DNA from: Cacajao melanocephalus
Taxonomy: Eukaryota > Chordata > Mammalia > Primates > Pitheciidae
Length of the DNA stretch: 64,000 nt
Direction: 5' to 3'
Assembly (NCBI GenBank): GCA_963573385.1
Contig: CAUYLG010041500.1
Location: 1 to 64,000 of the forward strand
This document shows positions 52,615 to 63,345 of the stretch, one piece after another. The position numbers were made by a program, and so were the translations under genes. Every line of letters begins with the position of its first letter. The first letter of the stretch is position 1. The notes under the pieces are model-generated. The model saw only the letters and a program-made list of their open reading frames with translations, searched no databases and was not told the origin of the DNA.

Positions 52615-52725
52615 TTCCTCTGTGAGGTTCCTGATTTAGAACAGCATCTTCTGAATATTTATTTGGTGCTGGATAAATATTTGTTGAAGGAATGAATAAA
52701 TAAATGAATGAATGGACAAAAGTTT
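52615..52725 (+). mobile_element. L2-type 3' end with TGAA tail
   Basis: The stretch 'aacagcatcttctgaat' then 'ggtgctggataaatatttgttg' and a TGAA/TAAA repeat tail (52692-52716) matches the L2 terminal part with its short-unit tail. Confidence 0.65.
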
Positions 52726-52729
52726 TAAA

Positions 52730-54780
52730 TTATGAAGAACAGTGTGTTGGATGGCAAGTGCAATGCATTTGCCCAAATCAATAGAGGTGCTACCTCATTG
52801 GTTTTTAGTAATAGATTTAGCTATATGATTTATTTCCTTTTATAAATGCCAATGTAAATATTTCACAAAATTATCGAGTAAGATATATGGAGATAAAAAT
52901 CATTAAAGTAGGCCAGGAAATCTTGACCAACGTAATAGTATTCTGAATGAAACTTTGATGCATTTAACTATACCAGTTAAACATTTCACAAAGAATCTAT
53001 GGATTGAAAAATAATCTGTAAGTATGACCTAAACCGAAGAAAATTAAACTCAGCTACATCAATAACTGCTTAGGCCACACATCCTCTTCTTCCATGTCAC
53101 AAACCCACATCACCGTTTTGCAAACACGCATCCTTGGTTTCGAGTTGGTCTAACAAAGAAATTGAACAGATCCACTGAAAAGATAATTGAAAGCACATAT
53201 CCTCTTGGATCAGGAGGACATTTAGCATGGTACTTCTGCGTCATTCATGTGTTCATTCATTTGTTTCACAGATTCTTCAACAATACCTTCTATGGCGTAC
53301 ACACTGTTGCTTATTAAGTGTGCAGAAGTGTATAGATGAAAAGGAAAAGATCAGATTATTGAAAATAGCAATTTCATGCTTTTCTTACATTTTGGTCCCA
53401 AAGGAAGGTTTTAGAGAAGTAGTGAATTCTAACTACAGTGGCATTTTCATGGAATAGAGAAGTCATACCTGTGTCCTGAGAGAGTTGGTGAAACAATCTA
53501 GAGGGAATATTTAAACCAGAACCATGTTACCAGTCTTCTGTAAAGTGTGTCTACGTGGTCTTTAAGTTACAGACATCAGTGCTATGCACATTCCACTAAA
53601 ATAAGTGGAGGAGTGCGGCAGGTGTGAACACTACTAATGGCACTTGGATCTTGGACGGGAAGGGGTTGTGTCACGTACCCAATGTGTGAAATACCACAGG
53701 CTCAGCCTCTGCACTGCTCTCTTGTCTCCTAACAAAATTTTAGAAACAGTGTCCAGGCCCACTCTCCTGTGCCAACCAACATCTTACGTATGATTTGTAA
53801 ATATATATTATTTATTGTATTTATGGCTTTTAAATATGTTTCATGTGTTATCATATCAGTGGTTGTGTTTACTGCAGCAACTTACAATAAATAAAATTCC
53901 ACTGTACTCAACAGTATCTATATACTTAGAATGTTTGGCTTGTGACCTAATGCATGCTATTGAAGGCTTGTTTTATTTTTTTCTCTGAGTTTTTTCATGA
54001 AGACGAGGCCCACTTTTTCTGAAAAATATTTTCTAGAACAAATGTAATATGGAAATATGTTATTTCACAGGGACAATACAGAGCAGGTATTACAACTTGT
54101 GGAAAAATGTGGAAACTTGAGTCTGTTTCTCAAACAGAATTAGTGGGTGTCACAGGTTTATAGGAAATTTTAAACTTCTGTACTAGCTTCTGTTTCTGAT
54201 CGTAATCCTACTGAGGAAATAGTATTTCATGACAGGCTGTCTGGAGACCTACCATTCAAAACAACAGCCCTCCATGTTATAATACTCAGTGTATATTCAT
54301 GTTACATTTTTAAATTTACTTTTTATGGTACTAGTTTTTTTGGTGTTTAGTACCATAGTTTTTAATTTAATGAAAGACAGCCAAAAAGCACACAAAATGT
54401 TCGTTAGCTGTGATTTGTGTGATGAGAGGCACCATTGCCACCAGTACAGAGCTGGTCTTTCTAATCGACTAGGCTGATGTTCTTCTCTCTGTGTTCTGTT
54501 GCCGTTAATTGACTGTATTGTTTTAGATTTATGCATTAAAAATACGATTTCTACTTCGAAGAGATCACTTTGTTACTTTGTAGCTTTTAAGCTGATGCCA
54601 TGAACTTATTTTTCTTCTAAGATAAAGTCACATCTATAGATTTTTCAACTAATTACATGTCTGCCAATAAATACTTAGAGGGTACATTTTATTTCAATTT
54701 ATTATTTGTGTTTACATAGTGTGTCCCTGGAAATATCTGTAGAACTGAAAGGAAATGTTTTAATGGTGTTTGCTACTACT
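52730..54780. other. Unassigned sequence upstream of the candidate exon
   Basis: No repeat family or gene is recognised. The 76-codon plus-strand frame at 53227-53457 and the opposing frames at 54289-54536 carry no domain and no splice context. If the exon at 54851 is real, this is intron. Confidence 0.5.
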
Positions 54781-54784
54781 TTTT

Positions 54785-54801
54785 CATCCTCTCTTTCCTC
54801 T

Positions 54802-54840
<39 letters not shown>
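54785..54840 (+). repeat. (CT)n microsatellite forming a polypyrimidine tract
   Basis: An imperfect CT-rich run ends in an uninterrupted CT array at about 54806-54836, then 'gtctcttttaatag'. It lies directly before the acceptor AG at 54849-54850 and is the pyrimidine tract of that site. Repeat-derived tracts of this kind often vary in length. Confidence 0.95.
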
Positions 54841-54842
<2 letters not shown>

Positions 54843-54850
54843 TTTAATAG

Positions 54851-54955
54851 CTCCAGTCAGTCCAGTCAAGCATGACAGCAACTCAAACTCGGCAAACTTC
54901 CAAGACGGGAAGGACATGCCTGACAGATGTGTCTTGGAAGAGTCTGAGAGTCCAG
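54851..54955 (+). CDS. Candidate internal coding exon, 105 nt, gene not identified
   Basis: A strong acceptor (long pyrimidine tract, then TTTTAATAG) ends at 54850, and a good donor (CCAG|GTGAAA) starts at 54956. The enclosed 105 nt is open in the frame that enters in phase 1 and leaves in phase 1, so the exon can be skipped without a frame change. It encodes 34 whole residues plus two split codons: [16 protein letters not shown], then a GKDMPDRC step, then an acidic LEESESP end. The product is polar, Ser/Asn-rich and without hydrophobic stretches, like a disordered cytoplasmic or nuclear linker. Two CpG are kept and no transposon matches. Another frame (phase 0) is also open but gives a less natural composition. 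I do not recognise the protein. It could instead be a conserved noncoding block with chance splice sites. Confidence 0.5.
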
Positions 54956-55509
54956 GTGAAAGCCATTTAAAAATAGTCAAGTATAAAATGATAAATTTGA
55001 CACAGCTTTGGGGTCCTTGGAAGGGGGTGAGGGGAGAGGACATTGTAATGCTGTTTTCTCTTAGCAGCTGCACTGTCAAATTAATGGTCACCTCCAGGGG
55101 TCACAGTGTGGAGCTGTTATCTTTTCCTCTTTCATCAAGAATTCAGTTGGAGGAAGTACAAAGGCTTTATGACTGAGAAGGGAAGCTGACACTATTAGTT
55201 CATTACCATCAATTTTAGGCTAAATGGTTAATAGAGCCAGAGATTGGAAACTATAGGGAAATGGCAACATTTTTAATATTTCAAATAATGGGATCTAACA
55301 AGAGTGGAGCGGAAGTGGACAGATGGAGGTGAAAAGAGAAACTGTCATCACTGCAATTCTATTTACCTTTCTAAAAACAAACAGGACTGTAACTAAGATG
55401 AGAGGATTTCGCATGATGGTAATGAATACTGTCACATGTCTAGGGAAAAATAAAAGTCTAGAAAATAGTAACCCTTCTCTCATGCAATAAAATCTATTCT
55501 TTGTCAAAG

Positions 55510-55510
<1 letters not shown>

Positions 55511-55553
<43 letters not shown>
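55511..55553. repeat. (TA)n microsatellite, about 21 units
   Basis: An uninterrupted TA array of 43 bases. It can form cruciform structures and is likely length-polymorphic. The minus-strand open frame of 115 codons that crosses it (alternating Tyr-Ile) is an artefact of the array. Confidence 0.98.
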
Positions 55554-55555
<2 letters not shown>

Positions 55556-58500
55556 TGTATAGAAATAAAAGAAATGTACTAGAAGGATACAGCTAGAAAC
55601 ACTTACACCTGGATTTCTGTTTCTATTTTTGTTTTGAAGCATGCCTAGCCTTAAACAACCAATTAATTAGAAGAAAAAAATCTTGTAGAAGTAGAATGAC
55701 TATTCCTGGATAACTATAAACTTATAAGTTGCTAGAAGGTACCTTATTATCATGAATGAAAGAGTTAAGTATCTCATCCACTTCATATTTGTCGTTCCTG
55801 TTGTATCTTGCACCTGTGTACCCTCTACCCTCTCACATCTTTGTGTGCTGATCCATGTATCATAGTTTTGATTCATCCTCTCTGTGGCCTGTCAGCTTAG
55901 TTAAGAGATTTCCAAATCTTGTAGCCTTCGTTGACAGGGGGCAGCTGCAAACAGTCCCCTGATCCTTCCCCAAGGAGAGCTACTGAGATTTAATTTTCAG
56001 TGAAAGGTGCAGCCTGCAATCTATGTCAGGTCCCCTAAGTCATCTCGGAACCCCAATAGGCGCAGTGGCGATGGCACTGTATATCAGTCCTCTTCACTCC
56101 ACCAAGATTCCTCCGAAGATGGACTGCTGCCGTGTGCCCATTCTCAACCACACTTCTGCTTTCAGACCCCATGGAACTGAGAAAGGGCATCTTCAGCAAT
56201 GACAGAAATGTTTAATGAGCAAATTAACCCCACCCCCTGCCATAATAGCTAAAAGAAAAATGTAGATGAGTCTCACTCTAAAAGGGAGAGGGTAAATGGT
56301 AGTGTTAAATTTCTATAATAAAAATTATTTATCCATTACTTTTAGTTTTGAGTAATTTTGCCAAATTTTGATTAGGTTTTAAAGGTGTCTTAATATACAG
56401 TTTTCTATCACTCATTTTGTCAGGCAGGAAATCTGTGAGTCAAGTTTTTACCTAAGTGTTCATCATTTTTGATAAGAATAGATCAGCTTTATACTATTTC
56501 AAAAGTAGAACAAATTAAATTTCTACTTTTGAAATGAGTGGAATGAGAGATTCAAATATAACATTTTCTATCTGATTGATACACACACAGGCATTTATCA
56601 AGAAAGGAAGATTAATTAGAAAATATAGGTACTGAAAAAGAATCTTAATTCAAAAAGTGACTACTGTTCTATACATCGGACATCATTATACTGGTAATAA
56701 AGAATGAATTACTCTGGCTTTTTCCTCTGTCCATTCCTGCATTTTAAGACATCTTGCCTTATAGGCCTAGAAACCTCTGGAGAGTTCACTACTGGTCTCA
56801 CTGCCTTCCACTGAGAATTTGTGGCTTGGTTGTCATGGAGACATCGTATTTCTCCAAGAATTGCTCATATTGATCCGTGGCCAGGAGTAAATGGCCAAGC
56901 CAGTGTGAGGAATAAAGGGGGCTGGGCAGTCCTATAAAATGACCAGGGCTTGTGGGTTGGAAATAAGCTCACAGCAAACACTTAGGTAAAAAGAAAGAAG
57001 CAGTTTTATTTTGTTTTAGGATTTCTTTCTGTACTTTGGGCCATTGTCTTCTTTCACTATGAACTGAAAGAAACTTGTTAGTCACTTGTCATGTCAGATC
57101 TTTGGTGCTTGTCCTGACACAGCTGTCAGCCTTCCAGCTCTGCGCAGTTCAGGGACACACAACAAAGAGGCAGTGACATGAATTATTTATTGCTCCTTGT
57201 GTGGATAAAATTCTGTGATAAGAAATTAAGACACTTCTGACAGAGGTGCTTGTTTTGTAAGAAAGATTTTGATGAGAGAGTGTATTTCCTTGAAACACGA
57301 GTACTCGACAGGCAAAATCCTTAACGTTGAACGTGGAGGAAAATAAGTTTTATGTTTCTTGTGTGAATTTGGTGGCAGAGAGGGACTATCTTGAACTATA
57401 AAAATATGACTGTCCACTTTTCAAAGTCCAAACATTAACTTCAAAATATTAACTCTTTCAAAATTTAGGGGCTCCAAAACCATAAGCAGTACTCTAGTGG
57501 TTTAGTTACGTCTATTTACCATGTGTGAGTGGCGTTTCTCTGAAAAATATTAACTACCTTAGTCAGAGGAAGAAATAAATTTGGGGTTTTTAGGTGGTGA
57601 GATTTGGGAAGACGTCTTCAAACCAGAAGAGGTGCTTAGTAGCTAAACTTATAAATGCTTTAGTATATTCCTTATTCATTGTATGGAAAAGAATGCATTT
57701 AATTCTGAATAACATTCTTACTATTTTCAACTGGAATTTTTTCACTCATTTAAAATTTCTTTTAACATTTTTATGTACATGCAAAATCCTCCAGTTAAAA
57801 AGCTGAATGTAGTCAGTCTTCTAACTTTAATGGATATTGAACTTTCATGGTTTTATATATGCAGTGCTAAATGACTAATATAATTATTTCATCATCTTAA
57901 TGAGTAGATCAGTTGTTTGAATGGCATATAGAAAATGAACAAAAGTATTTTTCCATGCAAGTACAGTTCAAGGATATTGCTTTCTGGGATGCTTATTCCA
58001 CATAAACTCTCTTATTTGCAAATCCTATAAACATCATTTTACTTTAACTCTTCTGGTTTTATATTGTGAATACCAACATATTTTTATATGCAGAAAGCAA
58101 AAGGGACATTGAAGCATAGAAAATCTGAATTTTGGAAAAAGCGAAGTTGATAATTTGATGTTGATAGAGAGTTTTAAAATGTCATTAACAAGACCAAGTT
58201 GTTTGAATTTATATAAAATAGAATCACTTCATGTATTGCCTCTGAATACAATGGGCTTGAACTCAGTATGTAGATCATTTATTTTTATATTGACATCACT
58301 CCTTCTCCAGTACTGAATTGACAGGATGACCCATTTGTAAATGGGCTGCAGTCTGCATATAGGTCACAATTTAGATGCCTTGTGGAGTGGTTGTTCACCT
58401 GGTCTCTAGAGCATTCTACCTTATTCTTCATGCCATTGTGATCTCTTTATGGGTTCAAGCTGTATACCCAGGTGAGTGCCTGGAGTCCATTAAGGTAGTC

Positions 58501-60150
58501 AAAGCACCTTTAGACCAGAACATTCCTGTTACTTTGACCCTGCTAGTGAACCTGGAGGTTTTGTCTGATAGGGAAAAGTATCTCTCAGCAAGGTCTTTTC
58601 TTTGGAATAATTCATTAGCAAAGAGTTTTGACTCACAGGTGAATCCCAGATTGAAGTTTCCAGCTCAGACTCTGTGAAGTCTAGTTGCTCCTTCACTGGC
58701 ATGTATATGTTCCTGAAACCTGTGGGAATAACTTTGATGTCTAGTAATAGAAGCACTGAGACAACACCGTGAACTTGCAGCCCCCTTTTTTGAAATTTTA
58801 GGGCCATTAGGCTTTCTTTCTTTAGCTCTTTAAGGTCTAGTTGCTTCTGAATCTGAAAGATGCTATCACAAAAATAGTTCAGTGAAGCCTTTTGCTAGTT
58901 AACTTCTTACTGTTTCTTTTACAGTGATTAAAGCTCAATTTTCATTCTCCAGAATAATTTTTTAAAGGATTTCTAGTTCCTCATCTTTAAACTCATGATG
59001 ATAGAAAATTTAGTGTGACATTCACAGTTTTTATGAAAGTGTTAATGAGAAACCTTAAGCCTTTATCACCATATTGGCTTGGAAAATTAAGAATTGTCCT
59101 TTTTAGTGCACTAGAAACAGTGCACTCGAAAGTAGCTTCAGCTGAAAATAGTAGTGACAAGAGAGAATTGGAAGTCCAACAAAATGCATTTACATAGGTG
59201 TTTCCACATCATTCTGAAATAGTTTATAATCAGTATGCATTCTGCCATTAATAGAAAATTTTTGTGGTTTTCATAAGGCAGGTTATGTATGTACATCGAT
59301 ATACATCATTGTCAATCAATATTACATTTGCATGAGTCTGACGACCAAAACTAGATTTCTCACAGTTTCCAGGGGATGCTACATTGTGAAAAGCCAAGGT
59401 ATATATTTTTTTCTTTTACTATTCTGGCTCATGAATCACCAGCAAAAATCAGGTAACAGAAAGTAGGACAGATTCAGGACTGGAGTGTTGGAGATAGCTG
59501 ATGATGATGCATGAAGCAGAAAAAATGTGGAATGTGTGAGCAGCCCATCAATCATAGCCATCGAGAACACACTTCTTATGGGTAGTGCTAAAAAAATCTT
59601 CTAGAAGAATTAAGAGCAATTTCAGTAGTAAGATATAAGCACTTACTTCTAGTGGCGTTTTAACAATATAAACATTCTTAAAATTTACCCAAAAGCAAAA
59701 TTTAAGCATCAATATATTTTGTAAAGAATGTAAAATTATATATTAATACACACACACACAAACACGCTTAGTATACAGTACTGGTTTAACTAAACCACAG
59801 TTTTTGCCAGTAGGAGTGAAAGTTACTATCCATAAATGTGTCATTAATATAAATGTGTTTTAAAATAGTTATTAAGAAACAATGTTCCAATTCGTTTGGT
59901 AGTCAAATTGATTTAAAATGAGTGTTGCTTCGTTTTGTATTTTTAGCCTACAAAGACAATCATCCAAGTAGTCTATGTAAATACTTATTTGATTCTGTGA
60001 CTCAAACAGTATTTCAACTAATATGGATATAAGTTTTGACCCTAAAATGGCAGTTGTGGGTTTTTCTAAGAACAATTAAGCTGTCTGAAATTTATGGAAA
60101 TTTACTAATTTCAAACTAAATTTTTCTTGTAGAAAACTTTCATCTTCCTT
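55554..60150. other. Mostly unassigned sequence downstream of the candidate exon
   Basis: No named transposon is recognised. Notable spots are an open, CpG-retaining block at 56004-56199, a perfect 15-bp hairpin at 56496-56535, and paired AGTGCACT palindromes at 59105-59126. The segment 58,340-58,870 may be an old retroelement read in reverse, but I cannot name it; its 100- and 92-codon frames oppose each other. Confidence 0.45.
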
Positions 60151-60156
60151 GACAGT

Positions 60157-60183
60157 AAAAAAACAAAAACAAAAACAAAAACA
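60157..60183. repeat. (CAAAAA)n short repeat
   Basis: Four to five A-rich hexamer units with a single C each, following a run of A. It is a simple microsatellite. Confidence 0.85.
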
Positions 60184-60297
60184 ACTATTAATAATGTGTG
60201 CAATTAAAATATATTTACCTACTTTATAAGACAAGTGTATTTTTATTATATTAACTTATTTTAAGATGGGAAAGATGTAGAAATTATAAGCAATACG

Positions 60298-60410
60298 TTT
60301 CTTCCTTCCTTTTCTTCCTCATTCTCTACCTCCTTCCTCTCTATATATCGATGCTTCATTTCCTCTCTCTCTCTCCCATCCTCTTAGTCTTTTTTTTTTC
60401 CTCTTTTTAG
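60298..60410 (+). repeat. Pyrimidine-rich tract ending in an acceptor-like AG
   Basis: About 110 bases are mostly C and T ('ttccttccttttcttcc', 'tcctctctctctctccc', T-run, 'cctctttttag'). It ends in a strong acceptor-like AG at 60409-60410, with an AG|GTGAGC donor-like site 39 bases on. See the separate finding. Confidence 0.7.
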
Positions 60411-61496
60411 ATTTCACCATATAACCCAAGATATCTGCTTTTTTCTTAGGTGAGCCAAGGCATCATTCATGGATAGCAAAGGTATGCCCCTGCAAGGTGT
60501 GTTAAATGGAATCTCATCAGTAGGAGCTGAATTTGGACAAATGAAGATATCCAAAAGACGCCATTTGTTTGTTACTGTATCAAAGCAATGTTGTTTTTGA
60601 TCAAATTATTAGGCTGTAGTGAATTTGCTAATACGTTAGCCAGCATGTATTTAAAAAGTGATTTTAATACATGCTGACTAAAATGCAGTGCATACTGATT
60701 AAAAATATTCAAATTCATCTCATTTTAGAAAATTATTGTCTAGATTATTCTGTATTCCTGTTTCTTACTTTTTCTATTAGTATTTCCAACAGGCAATGCC
60801 AGTCCACAGACACAAATTTAACACTGCTTTAAATTTTCTCCCATCCTTTTAGTCCCTGAATTATATAATAAACAATGTTAAAACCAGTGTAGCATACAAT
60901 ACTTATAAATTTAATGTTGCTTCAAGGTATTTAACCTAAAACTTCACCAACTTTGATTTGTCTGGTTAGGATATTTTGTTTTAGTGGATATGCTTTAATT
61001 CAGATCAATTACTGCAGCAAATCTCATCCCTAAGCATGAAATGTTGTCAGCAAATAACCAGTTCCCTTTAGTCGTCAATTAGCCAAAATAAGTGATACAA
61101 AGTATAACAGTGGCCAACCTTGTACTGTTGAGTTAATTTGGACTTCTAATGACATTGAGGCTAATGTCTTCAGCTAAAGGTTGATCTTGCTGGCCATGTA
61201 GCTGTGAACTAGGGAAGGGGAATCAACTTATGGTATATCACAATTGATCCTTATTAAGTATAAACTCTTGCCGGTCTTTTCCCAGAAAGAAGCTTGACTA
61301 GCAGGAATTCTAAAACTAAAATATATCAAACAGCATAAATAGGAACAGACATAAAGTACTCTTCTATTAAAGCCTTCAGTGATCTGATTTATTTACTATG
61401 ATGTATATTGTACAGTTCCTCGATTTACAGAAAATCATCAAAATATTAATCTATATATATTATGAATATAAGTGTTGCCTAATCCAGAGAAAAGGT

Positions 61497-61866
61497 GATA
61501 TAAAGTATTAAAAATATGACATATAGCTATATCTATGTATCTATGTATCTAATAGGGAAATTCAAGTCACCGCAATGGAAGAAACAGATTTCTGAGCATA
61601 GGACCAGCCTCAGGTACTATGCTGGGATGGAGTGGGCAGGAGAGGGGTAAATTAGAAAAGAGAACTATATAATTGAAAAAGAGATATAAAGTATTAAATA
61701 AATGATATGTAGCTATATCTATGTATGTATATATCTAAAGGAGAAGTTCAAATCACTTCAATTAAAGAAACATTTTTGAGCCTAAGACCAGCCTCAGGTC
61801 CCATGCTGGGATGCAGTGGAAAGGAGATGGGGAAATCAGAAAAGAAAACTATGTAATTGAAATGAC
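61497..61866 (+). repeat. Tandem duplication, unit about 186 bp
   Basis: Copy 1 (61497-61682) and copy 2 (61683-61866) are collinear throughout. Each starts 'gatataaagtatta'. Each contains 'tagctatatctatgtat' and 'accagcctcaggt', then '...atgctgggatg.agtgg'. Each ends near 'aactat(a/g)taattgaaa'. They differ by scattered substitutions and small indels, so the event is not recent. The unit matches no transposon I know. Confidence 0.9.
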
Positions 61867-63225
61867 ATGGGCTGTACCCTTAAGCAAGTTATAATTAATG
61901 ATGACCTGAATAAACATACCAGAATAAACATGTCAAATGAATGTGACTCCTTTAAAGTAGATTAAAGAGTACATTCTTTGTTGCCTAAAATATGATTTCA
62001 CTGCTTGAAACTACATTTGAGTTGAACTTTAGAAACTAACATAGTGTTAATATGAATAATCATGGAAAATTATAATCCTTTGAAAACTGATAAATGTATT
62101 TCCCCTCCTTTAGAAACACTCAAAAGCCACTTCAAACAAGTTTCAAAATAAAGGAAGGTTGCAAGTTAGGCAATGGATTATATTTTCTTGTATGCTGCGT
62201 ACTGGCTGTCAAGGTCGTTATGAGGACTTCCAAAAGCATTCTGAATGAAGGCAATATCAAATAAGTGTATGTCTTCCCAATTGAGGCATTTTTAATTGTT
62301 AAAACCTATCTGGACACTCAAGTTATGATATGTTTATGAAAAATAAGCTTCATTATTTTTATAGCTACATCCTATTATTCCCTTTCAGAAACAAGAATAA
62401 CAGTAAGTTTTAACAGCTGCTATACTTGGCATTTTTCAGGTCTAATGAAACCAATCTTGAATATCTGATAAATGTTTTCTGATGTTACTAGCTATTGGAA
62501 ATTAGAACTGGCACAATCCTAACATTACTAAATGGAAATTTTAGGATTTTTCAGCATCACATGTTAGAGTCTCTAAAATTTAAATATTCATGTTAAATGA
62601 CTAATTAAAGTTTGCTTTTAGCAATATAAATTCTGAAGGCCAATGTCATTAACTATGAAAACTTGTAATTCCTAAAAATAAGAGTAAGAGATATTCAAGC
62701 AATACTCTCCTAATATCCATGTGCAAATGTGTTTATGACACAAATTTACTAGTCTGTTTAAAAATGATTTATGTGTATTGACTTGTGTTCAACATGTTTC
62801 AGTAATTTATATCATGAGAGGACTTGAAATAGCAAATTGCCACACAGTTAACTGGATGGACCACATATGTGGTGATCATACCCACTTGGTACCACACCCA
62901 GAAACTCAAAATTGACTTTCTCTTGATTAGATAGGGGTGTCCTTTGGTATGTCTAGGTAACCAGTGGAGTGATTGTATTAGCAAATGTGTTTGTATTCAG
63001 AGTCTTCCTGTCATTGTAATAAATAATTTATTTAAAATTTTTATTTTGTGTTTTGTTTGGTAATCATCTTTGTGATATGTATGAATATATATATTTGTAA
63101 TGTAGATAATATATATATACCCCAAAGGAATATCATATTTTCAAGTTGGCAAGCCTTGATTCTTTGACTTGCTGTTGAGTTTTATGTTGGCTCCGTTGTA
63201 TATTGCAGAGAAAAGTATATCTGGA
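61867..63225. other. Unassigned sequence
   Basis: No gene or named repeat is supported. The segment 62,800-63,000 has a texture like an old endogenous retroelement read in reverse, but no family can be assigned. AT-rich runs occur near 63,085-63,118 in the following unit. Confidence 0.4.
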
Positions 63226-63231
63226 AAGCAT

Positions 63232-63345
63232 GGAGGGTTAAGAGCAGAGGCTCCTCTGCAGTGTGTCCAGGCCCTGTGTACTTCTTGCACTTCTCAGAGC
63301 CTTATTCCCTGTACTTGAAGAGCTTTCTCACGGGGCTCATCCAGA
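63232..63345 (+). mobile_element. Probable MIR SINE fragment
   Basis: The piece 'gggttaagagcagaggctc' resembles the MIR head ('ggttaagagcacggactc'), and 'gcacttctcagagccttattcc' resembles the core ('aacctctctgtgcctcagtttcc'). The match is weak after that. Confidence 0.45.

Noticed and set aside
54702..55091. 129-codon minus-strand open frame
   Set aside because: It crosses the same (CT)n as Arg-Glu repeats and mirrors the candidate exon on the other strand. No domain is seen.
54706..55176. 156-codon plus-strand open frame, the longest in the window
   Set aside because: It begins before a (CT)n tract that translates as Ser-Leu repeats and runs on through a good splice donor. Only the 105-nt part between the splice sites is kept as a candidate exon.
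55295..55642. 115-codon minus-strand open frame
   Set aside because: Its length is due to the (TA)n array translating as Tyr-Ile repeats.
58375..58807. Opposing 100- and 92-codon open frames
   Set aside because: They overlap on opposite strands with no recognisable content. The region may be an old retroelement, but no family could be assigned.
62800..63000. Possible endogenous retrovirus fragment read in reverse
   Set aside because: Only texture suggests it. No conserved motif or LTR boundary could be pointed to.
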